DNA from: CAJMNU01 sp905214855 | GTDB taxonomy: Bacteria > Bacillota > Clostridia > Lachnospirales > Lachnospiraceae | DNA: 64,000 bases | Assembly (NCBI GenBank): GCA_937890595.1 | Contig: CALADM010000031.1 | Coordinates: 49,897-113,896, forward strand | Reading direction: 5' to 3' | In this document: positions 25,594 through 34,752 of the stretch, piece by piece | Numbering within the stretch: position 1 is the stretch's first letter | Layout: every line of letters begins with the position of its first letter | Program-made: the position numbers and the translations under genes | Notes under the pieces: model-generated | The model's input: only the letters and a program-made list of their open reading frames with translations | Databases searched by the model: none | Told to the model about the DNA's origin: nothing

Positions 25594-28500
25594 AACAGCT
25601 GAAACAGAGTATTTGCAATCGCTGTTGTCCTGCTATAGTCTTTCATACTGTCTTTTGCTTTTTCATCCTGCTTTTCCGTTAAATAACGACATATTTCATT
25701 GATATAAGTGATCCTGTTTATCACTCCATCTGTCGGGAAACGCTGACAGGAAATCCTGCCCTCCTCCCGTATTTTTAAAACGCCCTGTTCCTCTTGAGCC
25801 ACTTTATACTCCATCGTTTCATCTGCGAACAGAACTTTTTCTTTCACAAAGATCCCTTTATACATATGCCGCATAGACTCCATATGGAAATTCTCTTCAT
25901 CTGGCAGCACACGCACCATTAAAACTGGTCTGCTTCCCACTGAACCATGATATTCCATCATTGCCTTATCCATTAAATCATCTGGAATCGCTGCCCATTT
26001 GAATAACTTCTGAAAATATGGGAATACCTTTCCCTGACTGAGCAGATTCTGGATCATGGCAGCACAAAGTCTGTGTTCTTCTCCAGTCAATTCTCCTTTT
26101 TCTGCATAATAACGTGTTAAAGCCAACTGATAAATATCTGGAATCTTTCCTTTATACAGAATACGGCGGATCATGCTTTCCAAATATGTAAATACCTTCT
26201 GAGGTACTTTTCTTCCATTCAAAAAATACTCTACACACTTTGTAGTAAAATATGCTTTTACCAAACTGCTGTCCTGTTTTTTTCTGGATGTATACCATTC
26301 AAATACCATATCCAGATTCGAATCTTCCATTCCAGTAAACAACATCTGTCCTAAAAGGCGTTCTTCTAAATCGTAAGTCTCTACCTTCTCCCGAATAGCA
26401 GTTTCAAGAATCTTATACATCTCTGTACTTGTTCCATTATAATGTTCACAGAGATAGTCCAAAATCATCCCATCTTCTTTTCCTTCTTGAAAAACAGCAA
26501 ATGCTTTTGATAAAAGAAGGGGCTCTTTCCTGTCAATCCGTTCCAAGATCATCCTACTTACTAATTTTCTTGCATCTTCTCCTCGAATATCCTCCATATG
26601 ATAGGTCTCCATCATATGAAACACTTCTAAAATATGGTTTTGTGCAATCAAAATCTTGCAAATCCCAAGACGTTCTTTCTTTGTTAAGCCTGCCTTATCA
26701 ATTCCCAAAAGATAGGGATCTGTATCCAGCTTGTCCCCTTGGGAAAGACTGATCTGATAACATCTTAAAATCTTCTCCAAAATTTTCTGACGATACAGCA
26801 GTTTTAACTGCATCTCTTGCAGGACACGCTCCAAAAGAGGAATCTCTCCGACAGAAAGCACACCATCCACAATTTTTGCACACTCAGAAAGACGAAGCAT
26901 TGGATGCTCTGGATATACCTCAAAACATCTTTGCAAAAACTCTGGATGTTCCATAGCTTTTTCCTTATGAAATGGAACATTTACAAATCGATCCCCATAT
27001 GCATCCTGAAAGATCAATACACTCTTCTCAGAATACAATGGGACATAGGCTTCCTTATTCCTTAAAGGATAGGCTTCTGCCCTTTCCAGCTCCTCACTGC
27101 ATACAATCACATACCGCATCTGATCATCTTCACATACGATCCGAAATGATTTTAAAATAGCAGGAAGTACTTGAGCGACCGGAACATCGATCATTTCTTT
27201 ATATAACATCCGATCATACAAAACTGCCAGAGAACGGTTGATCCTTGATCCAAACAATTGCTGCAAAGCGTAACGCTCCATCGTTCGCTCATATAATCGG
27301 TAAATCTGACTATCTGGTTTCCAGAAACGCACAATATTCTCATAAAGCTGTTCTTTGCTCTTAGAATCCAAGACACTTCCATAAGAAAAATATAGTAAGA
27401 TTTCTTTTGGAAGCTGCTCATTATATGGTGTAGGAAGTGTATAGAGATAATACTCATACAATCTTGTCAAAGCAATCCCTGCCTTGATCCCCTTTTCGTA
27501 CCATGGGAAACACCACGCTTCTCTACAGTCTCCTTTGATCAAAATCCCAAGCAATGCAGCAAGAATGGATGTCTCTGGGTATTGCTGGTACAGTGCAGCA
27601 AAAAAACGGAACTGTCTTTTATGGTATGTGTGCAAACTTCCCGAAAGCATAGATGCTGTCAAGGCAAGTTCTTTATTTAAAATCCCAACTCCTTTTCCAA
27701 ACCAAAGGACCTGAAACTCAAATGGTTCTAATTTTCTTAACAAAGTCAGCTCTGATGCAAACAACTGACCAGCACGCAGATATAAAAATGGACTGTGACA
27801 GCCGTGTTCATATAGCATTCTATACATTCTTAAAAGATCAAAGACATTTTCAGAAAGATTCTTATCTATCTTTTCCAACAAATACAGATAAAAATAACTA
27901 TTTCTTTCCTGTTCTAAGCACATATGCAGATAATCGATCAATCTGTTCTTCTCTTCTTCTCCCCCATAGATCTTCCAATATAGGTATTGATAAAATCCAT
28001 ATGCTTTATGATTCCACGCCTTTTCACCATATACGATTTCTCTGCATTCTCTCAGCAATGCGGCAGCACGATCTTCCTGTCCTGAATCCAAAAAAAGCTC
28101 TGCTTTTAACAAAGGAATCCATGTCCCCATAGATATCTGATCTGTCTCCATAATATCCAGACATTGCTGCAATTTCACTCTGGCAGTCTGGCGTGAATAT
28201 CCTCCGCACTCATAAAACAGACGTTCTTTCAGATAATGAAGAATGCGGTGTTTTTCCAGCAGTCTGCGGTATACCATAGAATCTCTTCCAGATGCCATCT
28301 CTGCCTCAATGATGATACGACTGATTCCCTGACGAGAACAAATAGAAATACTGCCAAAATTTTTACCTCTATGCATTTTTTCAGGCAGGATCTCAAAAGG
28401 CACTTCTGCCATACGTTTTTCAAAATCTCTGCTGGTCAATTCTTCTTTTAACAAATGGATAAAGTCTCCATCCGCATGCGCTGTGATATACAGATATCCC

Positions 28501-29159
28501 CAAGACTCCTGCTCCAACAGAATAGAATCCTGACATACCTCTGTCACATTTGTAAAATGGTGTTTCTTTGTATCTACCCGAAAACTGACTGCCTCTTTTG
28601 CCTTCAGCGCGATCAAGAATTCTTCCATCAGGTTGTCTTTATCTGTCCCGCCCATTAGTCCATCATATAAAGTCCGGATATGCATATCTTTCATAAAAGG
28701 GGCTTCTACAAAATTACGATATACAAACAAATCTCTTGCTGTGTCCCAATCCGCTTTAGCTACTGCAGCAAAATGTCCAACTGTCTCCAAGCTCTCCAAA
28801 ACTTTTCCGGCAGCGGCAAGACAAACATGAAAAGAATAAGGAATCTCCACCTCACCTGCATTTGTGATCAGGTGGAACTTCCCCTCAATGACATCCCCAT
28901 TTTCCATGTATTCTGTGTTGACTTCATATGTAATACAGTTGTGCAGCTTGTGAAATGTATCTGTCTGCATCGTTACTCTGTCATGAGTCGAATATAGAAG
29001 TCCCTTAATACCCAGCCCATTCTCACTGGACACATAAAATTCACCCTTTGACACGGTTCCGACTGTCAATGTACTCTTTATCTCAAGCGGACGTACCGAA
29101 AGCTGCGGTATCTCCTGATCCACTATTCCCTTTGCCAACCTGTTGATTCGTTCTCTCAT
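25590..29159 (-). CDS. DUF5717 family protein, very large helical-repeat protein
   Basis: 1189 aa, the largest gene here. No signal peptide and no TM segment. The N-terminal 120 residues look beta-rich (STLTVGTVSKGEFYVSSENG); the rest is long alpha-helical, with TPR/HEAT-like pairs such as LPAILKSFRIVCEDD and many paired Tyr/Leu helices. I place it in DUF5717, known from Lachnospiraceae and without assigned function. First gene of a three-gene operon with the DUF5716-like and TPR-like proteins; ends overlap by 4 nt. It may be a scaffold. Confidence 0.85.
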   Translation of the reverse strand: MRERINRLAKGIVDQEIPQLSVRPLEIKSTLTVGTVSKGEFYVSSENGLGIKGLLYSTHDRVTMQTDTFHKLHNCITYEVNTEYMENGDVIEGKFHLITNAGEVEIPYSFHVCLAAAGKVLESLETVGHFAAVAKADWDTARDLFVYRNFVEAPFMKDMHIRTLYDGLMGGTDKDNLMEEFLIALKAKEAVSFRVDTKKHHFTNVTEVCQDSILLEQESWGYLYITAHADGDFIHLLKEELTSRDFEKRMAEVPFEILPEKMHRGKNFGSISICSRQGISRIIIEAEMASGRDSMVYRRLLEKHRILHYLKERLFYECGGYSRQTARVKLQQCLDIMETDQISMGTWIPLLKAELFLDSGQEDRAAALLRECREIVYGEKAWNHKAYGFYQYLYWKIYGGEEEKNRLIDYLHMCLEQERNSYFYLYLLEKIDKNLSENVFDLLRMYRMLYEHGCHSPFLYLRAGQLFASELTLLRKLEPFEFQVLWFGKGVGILNKELALTASMLSGSLHTYHKRQFRFFAALYQQYPETSILAALLGILIKGDCREAWCFPWYEKGIKAGIALTRLYEYYLYTLPTPYNEQLPKEILLYFSYGSVLDSKSKEQLYENIVRFWKPDSQIYRLYERTMERYALQQLFGSRINRSLAVLYDRMLYKEMIDVPVAQVLPAILKSFRIVCEDDQMRYVIVCSEELERAEAYPLRNKEAYVPLYSEKSVLIFQDAYGDRFVNVPFHKEKAMEHPEFLQRCFEVYPEHPMLRLSECAKIVDGVLSVGEIPLLERVLQEMQLKLLYRQKILEKILRCYQISLSQGDKLDTDPYLLGIDKAGLTKKERLGICKILIAQNHILEVFHMMETYHMEDIRGEDARKLVSRMILERIDRKEPLLLSKAFAVFQEGKEDGMILDYLCEHYNGTSTEMYKILETAIREKVETYDLEERLLGQMLFTGMEDSNLDMVFEWYTSRKKQDSSLVKAYFTTKCVEYFLNGRKVPQKVFTYLESMIRRILYKGKIPDIYQLALTRYYAEKGELTGEEHRLCAAMIQNLLSQGKVFPYFQKLFKWAAIPDDLMDKAMMEYHGSVGSRPVLMVRVLPDEENFHMESMRHMYKGIFVKEKVLFADETMEYKVAQEEQGVLKIREEGRISCQRFPTDGVINRITYINEICRYLTEKQDEKAKDSMKDYSRTTAIANTLFQLL

Positions 29160-29208
29160 AGCATCTCACCTGTTATCTGTTTATCCATTCTCCATTTTCG
29201 CTTTTCTT

Positions 29209-29217
29209 ATTCTACCA
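29209..29217 (-). promoter_or_regulatory. Extended -10 promoter candidate for the DUF5717 operon
   Basis: Minus-strand TGG-TAGAAT (29217-29209), no clear -35; about 50 nt upstream of the ATG. Confidence 0.35.
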
Positions 29218-29336
29218 TATTTCATTTGCAATTACACTACAAAAAAAGTGTTTTTTCTTCCAAACTTGCCTTCTTATCTTGCCTACATTCAGACAATTTG
29301 TCAAAAATCATGTAAAATAATGTAGAAAAATGATGT

Positions 29337-29368
29337 AGAAAAAGCCGCATCAGCTGGACTGATGCGGC
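29337..29368 (-). terminator. Terminator of tRNA-Pro
   Basis: Perfect 10-bp stem (29344-29353 with 29359-29368), 5-nt loop, T run on the minus strand (29343-29339). Confidence 0.9.
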
Positions 29369-29402
29369 TTTGTATGTTCTTCTGACAAAATACTTCTGAA
29401 AA

Positions 29403-29476
29403 TCGGGGCGACAGGATTTGAACCTGCGACCTCACGGCCCCCAGCCGTGCGCGCTACCAAACTACGCCACGCCCCG
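29403..29476 (-). tRNA. tRNA-Pro (anticodon GGG)
   Basis: Acceptor arms CGGGGCG (29476-29470) and CGCCCCG (29410-29404), D stem with GTTTGGTA, anticodon stem CACGG/CCGTG around loop CTGGGGG (anticodon GGG), T arm GCAGG-TTCAAAT-CCTGT, discriminator A. The 3' CCA is not encoded. It decodes CCC/CCU. Single tRNA with its own promoter and terminator. Confidence 0.96.
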
Positions 29477-29501
29477 CAACAATTTTGAGTTACGAGTTCA
29501 A

Positions 29502-29530
29502 ATTATAGCAGACTTTTAAAAAAAAATCAA
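29502..29530 (-). promoter_or_regulatory. Promoter of tRNA-Pro
   Basis: Minus-strand -35 TTGATT (29530-29525), 17 nt spacer, -10 TATAAT (29507-29502), 26 nt upstream of the tRNA. Confidence 0.75.
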
Positions 29531-29589
29531 TAAGGATTGCAAATCTTTTCTTTTTCCTTTAAAATAGAGGCAGGAAAGCAGGTAATATA

Positions 29590-30417
29590 ATGAAATCCAT
29601 TTTATGTTTTGATTTAGATATGACACTTTTAGATCACAAAACTTGGAAGATTCCAGAAAGCGCACTCTATGCAATCCATGTTCTGAGAGATTCCTTTCGC
29701 ATCGTTCTCGCAACGGGGCGAAATATGGACGATATTTTAGGTCAGCCTTACAAAGAACAGCTCCATCCAGATGCTATTATCCATCTGAACGGAAGCAAGA
29801 TTTATGTTGGGGATCGTGTTATTTTCCATCACACTATGAATCCTGATCTGGTACATTCTCTGATCGCGTTTTCTCACGAACACGGAATCTGTGTTGGTAT
29901 GCATCAGGATGAATTTGATTACTACACTCATCCGTCTCTGCTGGAGGAAGTGGATCGTATCCGTTTTGGCAGCAGCCAGCGTAATTTCGCAGATCCATAC
30001 CTTCTCTCTCAAATGCCGATATTCAGTCTGACATTTGCAGGAAATTCCTCACAGCTTGCCTTGCTGAAACAGTATTTTCCAAAACTTCATTTTTCTGTTT
30101 TTTCTCAAGGGTGTATGGCTGATATTTCTGAAACAGGGATTTCCAAAGCCAGTGCTATGCGTTATCTGACTTCATACTGGGGATTGTCAATGGAATCTGT
30201 GATCGCCTTTGGAGATAGTATGAACGATTTTGAGCTTATGAAAGAAGTCGGAACCAGTATAGCTATGGGCAATGCATGCCAAGAACTTAAAGACATAGCA
30301 GACTTTGTGACAACAGACATTGATCAAGATGGTATTTTATATGCTTGTTTTCATTTAGGACTATTAAAGAATGGGGGACCAGATAATGGCAAATTTAGGT
30401 TTACAAATCGTAAGTGA
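29590..30417 (+). CDS. HAD-superfamily hydrolase (Cof type)
   Basis: 275 aa. Motif I FDLDMTLLD (nucleophile Asp near residue 8), motif II ATGRN, motif III Lys in GISKASAMRYL, motif IV AFGDSMNDFELM. A type IIB cap lies between motifs II and III, as in Cof/YidA phosphatases of sugar phosphates, flavins or nucleotides. Substrate not predictable. The ribosome site is weak (AGCAGG). The downstream gene starts inside its 3' end, so they probably form an operon. Confidence 0.88.
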   Translation: MKSILCFDLDMTLLDHKTWKIPESALYAIHVLRDSFRIVLATGRNMDDILGQPYKEQLHPDAIIHLNGSKIYVGDRVIFHHTMNPDLVHSLIAFSHEHGICVGMHQDEFDYYTHPSLLEEVDRIRFGSSQRNFADPYLLSQMPIFSLTFAGNSSQLALLKQYFPKLHFSVFSQGCMADISETGISKASAMRYLTSYWGLSMESVIAFGDSMNDFELMKEVGTSIAMGNACQELKDIADFVTTDIDQDGILYACFHLGLLKNGGPDNGKFRFTNRK

Positions 30418-31180
30418 AGATGGAACAGTAAAAGCACAGGCAGACGGAGGACAGGAAGCCGTTCTTGTCTATCTGGAAGAATATGTACCAGGAGATCAGA
30501 TCGTATTTACTGTTCCACAGGTGGACAGTTATTATGTTGTTCAGGTTGATGACACAATGGCAGAAGAATTGGTATATATTACCAAACCAGAAGTTGTTTT
30601 TACCATTCCTTTTGGTGAGAAGAGGATTTCTTACAATCCAAAATCATTCTCTCAAGCACCACATTATCTGACAGTTCGTTTTGCAAGAGACTACGAAATC
30701 CACGCCTATCGCAATCTTGCCAGAAACTGTATGGATCAGCATGGAGATCCTGGATGTTATCCGCACACACATGCCAATGTAGAGACTCGTGGAGAGGCTG
30801 TTTTCGCAGCACGCAATGCTATTGATGGTGTTGTTGCCAATCGTTCTCATGGTGCATGGCCATACGAATCTTGGGGAATCAATCGTCAGGATGATGCTGA
30901 GATCACACTGGAGTTTGGACATCCTGTTGATTTTGATACCATCCGTCTTTATACCAGAGCAGATTTTCCTCATGACAACTGGTGGGTAAAAGCTACCTTC
31001 CTTTTCTCTGATGGAAGCACTGAAACTGTTTCTATGGAAAAGAGCTATGATGCACATACATTCCCAATCAAAAAAACTGGCATCACATGGATCAAACTTG
31101 GACAGCTGATCAAAGCAGATGATCCTTCTCCATTCCCAGCTTTAAGCCAGATTGAGGTATATGGAACACCATCCAAATAA
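30386..31180 (+). CDS. Protein with a C-terminal galactose-binding-like (F5/8 type C) domain
   Basis: 264 aa from ATG 30386 (GGGGGAC site; 32-nt overlap with the HAD gene). No signal peptide, so probably cytosolic. The N-terminal 100 residues look beta-rich. Residues about 130-262 resemble a discoidin/F5-8C fold: AVFAARNAIDGV, WPYESWGINRQDDAEITLEFG and FPALSQIEVYG. The carbohydrate-binding inference rests on this fold only. It ends at a strong terminator. Confidence 0.75.
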   Translation: MANLGLQIVSEDGTVKAQADGGQEAVLVYLEEYVPGDQIVFTVPQVDSYYVVQVDDTMAEELVYITKPEVVFTIPFGEKRISYNPKSFSQAPHYLTVRFARDYEIHAYRNLARNCMDQHGDPGCYPHTHANVETRGEAVFAARNAIDGVVANRSHGAWPYESWGINRQDDAEITLEFGHPVDFDTIRLYTRADFPHDNWWVKATFLFSDGSTETVSMEKSYDAHTFPIKKTGITWIKLGQLIKADDPSPFPALSQIEVYGTPSK

Positions 31181-31215
31181 AATTGTTAAGATCGTTTGAT
31201 ATCATTTCTTAAATT

Positions 31216-31259
31216 CAAAAAATCCATCGGGTCATTTTAAAGATCCGATGGATTTTTAT
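31216..31259 (+). terminator. Terminator after the discoidin-like gene (bidirectional)
   Basis: 10-bp stem 31221-31230 with 31245-31254, TTTTTATT after it on plus; an A run on the other side also suits the minus-strand DUF4364 gene. Confidence 0.85.
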
Positions 31260-31276
31260 TTATTTACAATAGACTT

Positions 31277-31801
31277 TTATTTTTCTTCCATCAAAGCCTT
31301 CATAACAAATGCATATATTTCCTGACTTTTTTCTTTCCATCTGCTGCACATCTGCTCTGCCTGTGCCGCATCGGGAACAGATACTTCCAAATGGATCAAT
31401 GTACTTTTTCCTTCTCTGACCTCGCCATGAACAATATAGTCCTGATGAGTTGATTTATAGTAATCTGCAATCACACCCACTTCATTTCGCAAAGTAACCC
31501 TATTTTCTCTAAGATAGGTGTCCATATCTTCCACAATCCCTGTTGAAATCTGGTTCCCAAAGAAAGATAGGGTATCTTCTCCATCTCTCGTGATCTCATA
31601 TAATGTATTATTATGTGATGCCTCCATACGAATCAAACCTGCATCCAACAATTCATTCAAAACCTGCTGTAGCATAAAATAGGATGTATAATCTTTTTCC
31701 AGAAAAAAATCGGACAATTGTGTGTTAGTCAATGGAAAATTCACCTGATTTAGCATATACAAGCACATCAATTTATATAGTGTCATTGGTTCAGATAACA
31801 T
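31277..31801 (-). CDS. DUF4364 family protein
   Basis: 174 aa from ATG 31801 (GGGAGG 6 nt upstream; the frame stays open to a TTG at 31879). MLSEPMTLYKLMCLYMLNQVNFPLTNTQ and the winged-helix-like block LQQVLNELLDAGLIRME match DUF4364, a clostridial family with a winged-helix N-terminal part that may act as a regulator. It follows malic enzyme by 67 nt on the same strand. Confidence 0.85.
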   Translation of the reverse strand: MLSEPMTLYKLMCLYMLNQVNFPLTNTQLSDFFLEKDYTSYFMLQQVLNELLDAGLIRMEASHNNTLYEITRDGEDTLSFFGNQISTGIVEDMDTYLRENRVTLRNEVGVIADYYKSTHQDYIVHGEVREGKSTLIHLEVSVPDAAQAEQMCSRWKEKSQEIYAFVMKALMEEK

Positions 31802-31868
31802 ATCATCCCTCCCCTCATGGCTTATCCTGATATCGTGAACCACCCATTCTCTAAAGTCAATGGGATTC

Positions 31869-33023
31869 TTACTGTACAATATGTGCCTTCACTGCTGCAC
31901 TTACTACATCTGCCACTCTCGGATCAAAGGCCTCTGGGAGAATGTGATTTTCATCCAGTTCCTCCTCTGACACTAAACCTGCAACTGCATTAGCAGCTGC
32001 CAATTTCATATCCTCTGTTATTGTCTGTGCTCTGCCTTCCAAAGCCCCTTTAAAAATTCCAGGAAAGACCAGTACATTATTGACCTGATTTGGGAAATCA
32101 GATCTGCCTGTCCCAACCACTTTTGCTCCTGCTGCCTTTGCTATATCTGGCATAATTTCTGGAACAGGATTTGCCATAGCAAACAAAATTGCATCCTTAT
32201 TCATGGAAGATACCATCTTGGCAGAAACAATATTTGGTGCAGAAACACCCACAAAAATATCTGCTCCTTTCATTGCATCTGCTAAACTTCCTCTTTTTCT
32301 TTCTAGATTTGTCATTTCCATCATTTTTTCCTGCATCCAGTTCAACCCCTCCATACCTTTTGCAAGAATTCCAACTCTATCACACATGACTACATGACAA
32401 AATCCATAGCTAAGGAGCAGCTTTGTGATCGCAATACCTGCAGATCCTGCTCCATTCACTACCACCTGACACTCTTCTTTTTTCTTTCCAGTCACCTTAA
32501 GTGCATTAATGATGCCTGCAAGAACTATGATCGCTGTTCCATGCTGATCATCATGAAATACTGGAATATTCAGTCTTTCTTTCAAACGTTCCTCTATTTC
32601 AAAACATCTTGGTGCGGAAATATCTTCCAGATTAATACCTCCAAATGCTGGTGCAATTCTTACAACAGTTTCTATGATTTCTTCTGTATCTTGTGTGTCA
32701 AGACAAATCGGAATCGCATTTACATTACCAAATTCCTTAAATAATACAGCTTTTCCTTCCATAACAGGCATTGCAGCTAAAGGTCCGATATTTCCCAATC
32801 CTAATACTGCACTCCCATCTGAAACAACAGCTACGGTATTGGCTTTCATGGTATAACGATATGCAGCATCTGGATTCTCAGCAATCACTTTACAAGGCTC
32901 TGCAACCCCTGGCGTATATGCCAATGCCAGATCTTCCCTAGAATTCACTTTTGCTTTTGAAGTAATTTCCAACTTTCCATTCCACTGTTCATGAAGCAAT
33001 AATGCCTTTTCATTCGTTGTCAT
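31869..33023 (-). CDS. NAD(P)-dependent malic enzyme (oxaloacetate-decarboxylating malate dehydrogenase)
   Basis: Converts malate to pyruvate and CO2 with reduction of NAD(P). It is 384 aa, the short bacterial form without the PTA domain. Seen: YTPGVAEPCK, TVAVVSDGSAVLGLGNIGPLAAMPVMEGKA (Rossmann-like), FGGINLEDISAPRCFEIE, PVFHDDQHGTAI and VVNGAGSAGIAI. AAAGGATGGG ribosome site. Probably cotranscribed with DUF4364. Confidence 0.94.
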   Translation of the reverse strand: MTTNEKALLLHEQWNGKLEITSKAKVNSREDLALAYTPGVAEPCKVIAENPDAAYRYTMKANTVAVVSDGSAVLGLGNIGPLAAMPVMEGKAVLFKEFGNVNAIPICLDTQDTEEIIETVVRIAPAFGGINLEDISAPRCFEIEERLKERLNIPVFHDDQHGTAIIVLAGIINALKVTGKKKEECQVVVNGAGSAGIAITKLLLSYGFCHVVMCDRVGILAKGMEGLNWMQEKMMEMTNLERKRGSLADAMKGADIFVGVSAPNIVSAKMVSSMNKDAILFAMANPVPEIMPDIAKAAGAKVVGTGRSDFPNQVNNVLVFPGIFKGALEGRAQTITEDMKLAAANAVAGLVSEEELDENHILPEAFDPRVADVVSAAVKAHIVQ

Positions 33024-33284
33024 AATTCGCCCATCCTTTATTCTATAATCTTTCCGGCATCTGGATATGGAGGCATACTGTATTTTTCTTTTTTATCCTC
33101 ATATCCCAGATCTATTATATTCTTTCTGTACATAGACTAGCACAAAACATTTCATTTGGCAAGGAAAGCAATTGGAAGGAAAGGAAAGTCGAAAAATGTA
33201 GAAACAAGAGCGGAATGTATTACATATGGATAATTCCATAAAAGAGCGCATATGGTATATTAAATTGATGAAAAAGGAGTTCAT

Positions 33285-33722
33285 TTGAATATTCCTCTAA
33301 AAAATCACCTTTTTTATTGTAAATATTTTTGTCTGTTTTTTATAGGTGGATTCTTATACCATATTATAGAAATCTTATTCCACAGGACAACACACTGGAG
33401 TACTATTCTTTTAGGTAGTGTCTGTTTCCTTTTTCTTGGTGTGATCCATGAATCTATGCCAAAAGATACTCCTATCTGGAAACAAGTACTCCTTGGTGCA
33501 TGTTTTATGACATTTTTAGAATTTTGTACTGGATGTATTGTCAATCGCTGGCTAGAATGGAATATATGGAACTACAGTAATCTACCTGGAAGTATTTTAG
33601 GTCAAATATGTGCCCCTTATTTTCTTTTATGGTTTCTCATAAGTTTGACTGGTATTGTATTGGATGACTGGCTTAGATTTCTACTTTTAGGAGAGACGCT
33701 TCCTCATTATCATTGGAAATAA
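33285..33722 (+). CDS. CmpB/DUF1113-type small membrane protein (putative ABC-transporter type IV)
   Basis: 145 aa with four hydrophobic helices. It starts at TTG with AAAAAGGAG 6 nt upstream. WNIWNYSNLPGSILGQICAPYFLLWFLISL matches the family pattern of PF06541-type proteins (WxYS-NLPxxxLGQIC). The transporter name is historical and the function unknown. Alone on the plus strand, facing cotJC. Confidence 0.8.
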   Translation: MNIPLKNHLFYCKYFCLFFIGGFLYHIIEILFHRTTHWSTILLGSVCFLFLGVIHESMPKDTPIWKQVLLGACFMTFLEFCTGCIVNRWLEWNIWNYSNLPGSILGQICAPYFLLWFLISLTGIVLDDWLRFLLLGETLPHYHWK

Positions 33723-33739
33723 AGAACCAAAAAGGAGGA

Positions 33740-33766
33740 GCCCGTCAGGAGACATTCCTGATGGGC
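33740..33766. other. Strong stem-loop between the CmpB-like gene and cotJC
   Basis: 11-bp stem (33740-33750 with 33756-33766, one mismatch-type G-T), loop 5 nt. No T run follows on the plus strand; on the minus strand a T run starts six nt later. It may be a convergent terminator of low efficiency. Confidence 0.5.
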
Positions 33767-33883
33767 TTGAAGTATGAAAAAGATCTATTTAAAAAGGTTT
33801 TATATCCTTGATGCTTATAAGATAACAAGAGATTGTGACCATTTTTTGTGAAAGCTGTGAATTCTTTGTGAAAAAGTACAGAA

Positions 33884-34495
33884 TTACTTATTCTTTACCA
33901 CTCCATCAAAGGATGGATTAAAGGCATAAAAATTTTTATGATTTAATTTTTCCTGTACGCGTGTCAAAGTTTCACCGAAACGCTGAAAATGCACAATCTC
34001 ACGTTCTCTTAGATATCGAATGACATCGCATACATCTGGATCTTTCACAACTCGTAAAATATTATCATACGTACTTCGGGCCTTTTGTTCTGCTGCCATA
34101 TCTTCATATAAATCTGTAATCGTATCTCCTTTTGACTGGAATTCACATGCATTAAACGGAATTCCGCCTGCGGCCTGCGGCCAAATTCCTGTCCCATGGT
34201 CAATATAATATGGACCAAATCCAGATTCTTTGATTTCTTCTGGTGTCAGATTTCTCGTCAGCTGATGGATAATTGCAGCTACAATCTCCATATGCGCTAA
34301 TTCTTCTGTTCCGATATCGGTCAATGTTGCTTTACAAACATCATATGGCATAGAATAGCGCTGAGACAAATAACGCATAGATGCACCAATTTCTCCATCT
34401 GGTCCTCCATATTGACTCATAATAAACTGTGCCATCTGTGGATTGGTTTCTTTAATTTTTACTGGATACTGAAGTCTCTTTTCATAATTCCACAT
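33884..34495 (-). CDS. cotJC: Spore coat protein CotJC (manganese-catalase family)
   Basis: 203 aa. Manganese-catalase-like four-helix protein with metal-ligand-type residues in ELAHMEIVAAI and MAAEQKARSTYDNI/REIVHFQRFGE. Coat protein under mother-cell control in Bacillus; catalase activity in clostridia has been suggested. Start overlaps the cotJB stop by one base (TAATG) with GGAGG upstream. Third gene of cotJABC. Confidence 0.95.
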   Translation of the reverse strand: MWNYEKRLQYPVKIKETNPQMAQFIMSQYGGPDGEIGASMRYLSQRYSMPYDVCKATLTDIGTEELAHMEIVAAIIHQLTRNLTPEEIKESGFGPYYIDHGTGIWPQAAGGIPFNACEFQSKGDTITDLYEDMAAEQKARSTYDNILRVVKDPDVCDVIRYLREREIVHFQRFGETLTRVQEKLNHKNFYAFNPSFDGVVKNK

Positions 34496-34752
34496 TATTG
34501 ATTACCTCCTTCCCATGGCCATGGTCCCTGTTCCCATTTCCATCCTTGCGATACATCCACTTGATCCACTGTCAATGGTCCACATTGTGCCTCATATTCC
34601 CTTTTTGCTGCCATCCTGCATGCTGCCGCATTTTGATAATACTGCAATGCATTTTTGTCATCTGGATGAGTATCTAAATACAAGATCACATCATCCACAG
34701 CAAAACTTGCCTCAAAAAGTTGGTTAATCACAGAATTTCTATTATTCATCAT
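34495..34752 (-). CDS. cotJB: Spore coat protein CotJB
   Basis: 85 aa, small helical protein: EASFAVDDVILYLDTHPDDKNAL and a C-terminal Trp-rich tail (WKWEQGPWPWEGG) typical of CotJB. The ATG at 34752 overlaps the CotJA TGA; GGGGAGG is at good spacing. GTG at 34758 in frame is less likely. Confidence 0.93.
   Translation of the reverse strand: MMNNRNSVINQLFEASFAVDDVILYLDTHPDDKNALQYYQNAAACRMAAKREYEAQCGPLTVDQVDVSQGWKWEQGPWPWEGGNQ

Noticed and set aside
33773..33853. Possible 25-aa ORF after the CmpB-like gene
   Set aside because: No ribosome site and no family resemblance; lies after a stem-loop.
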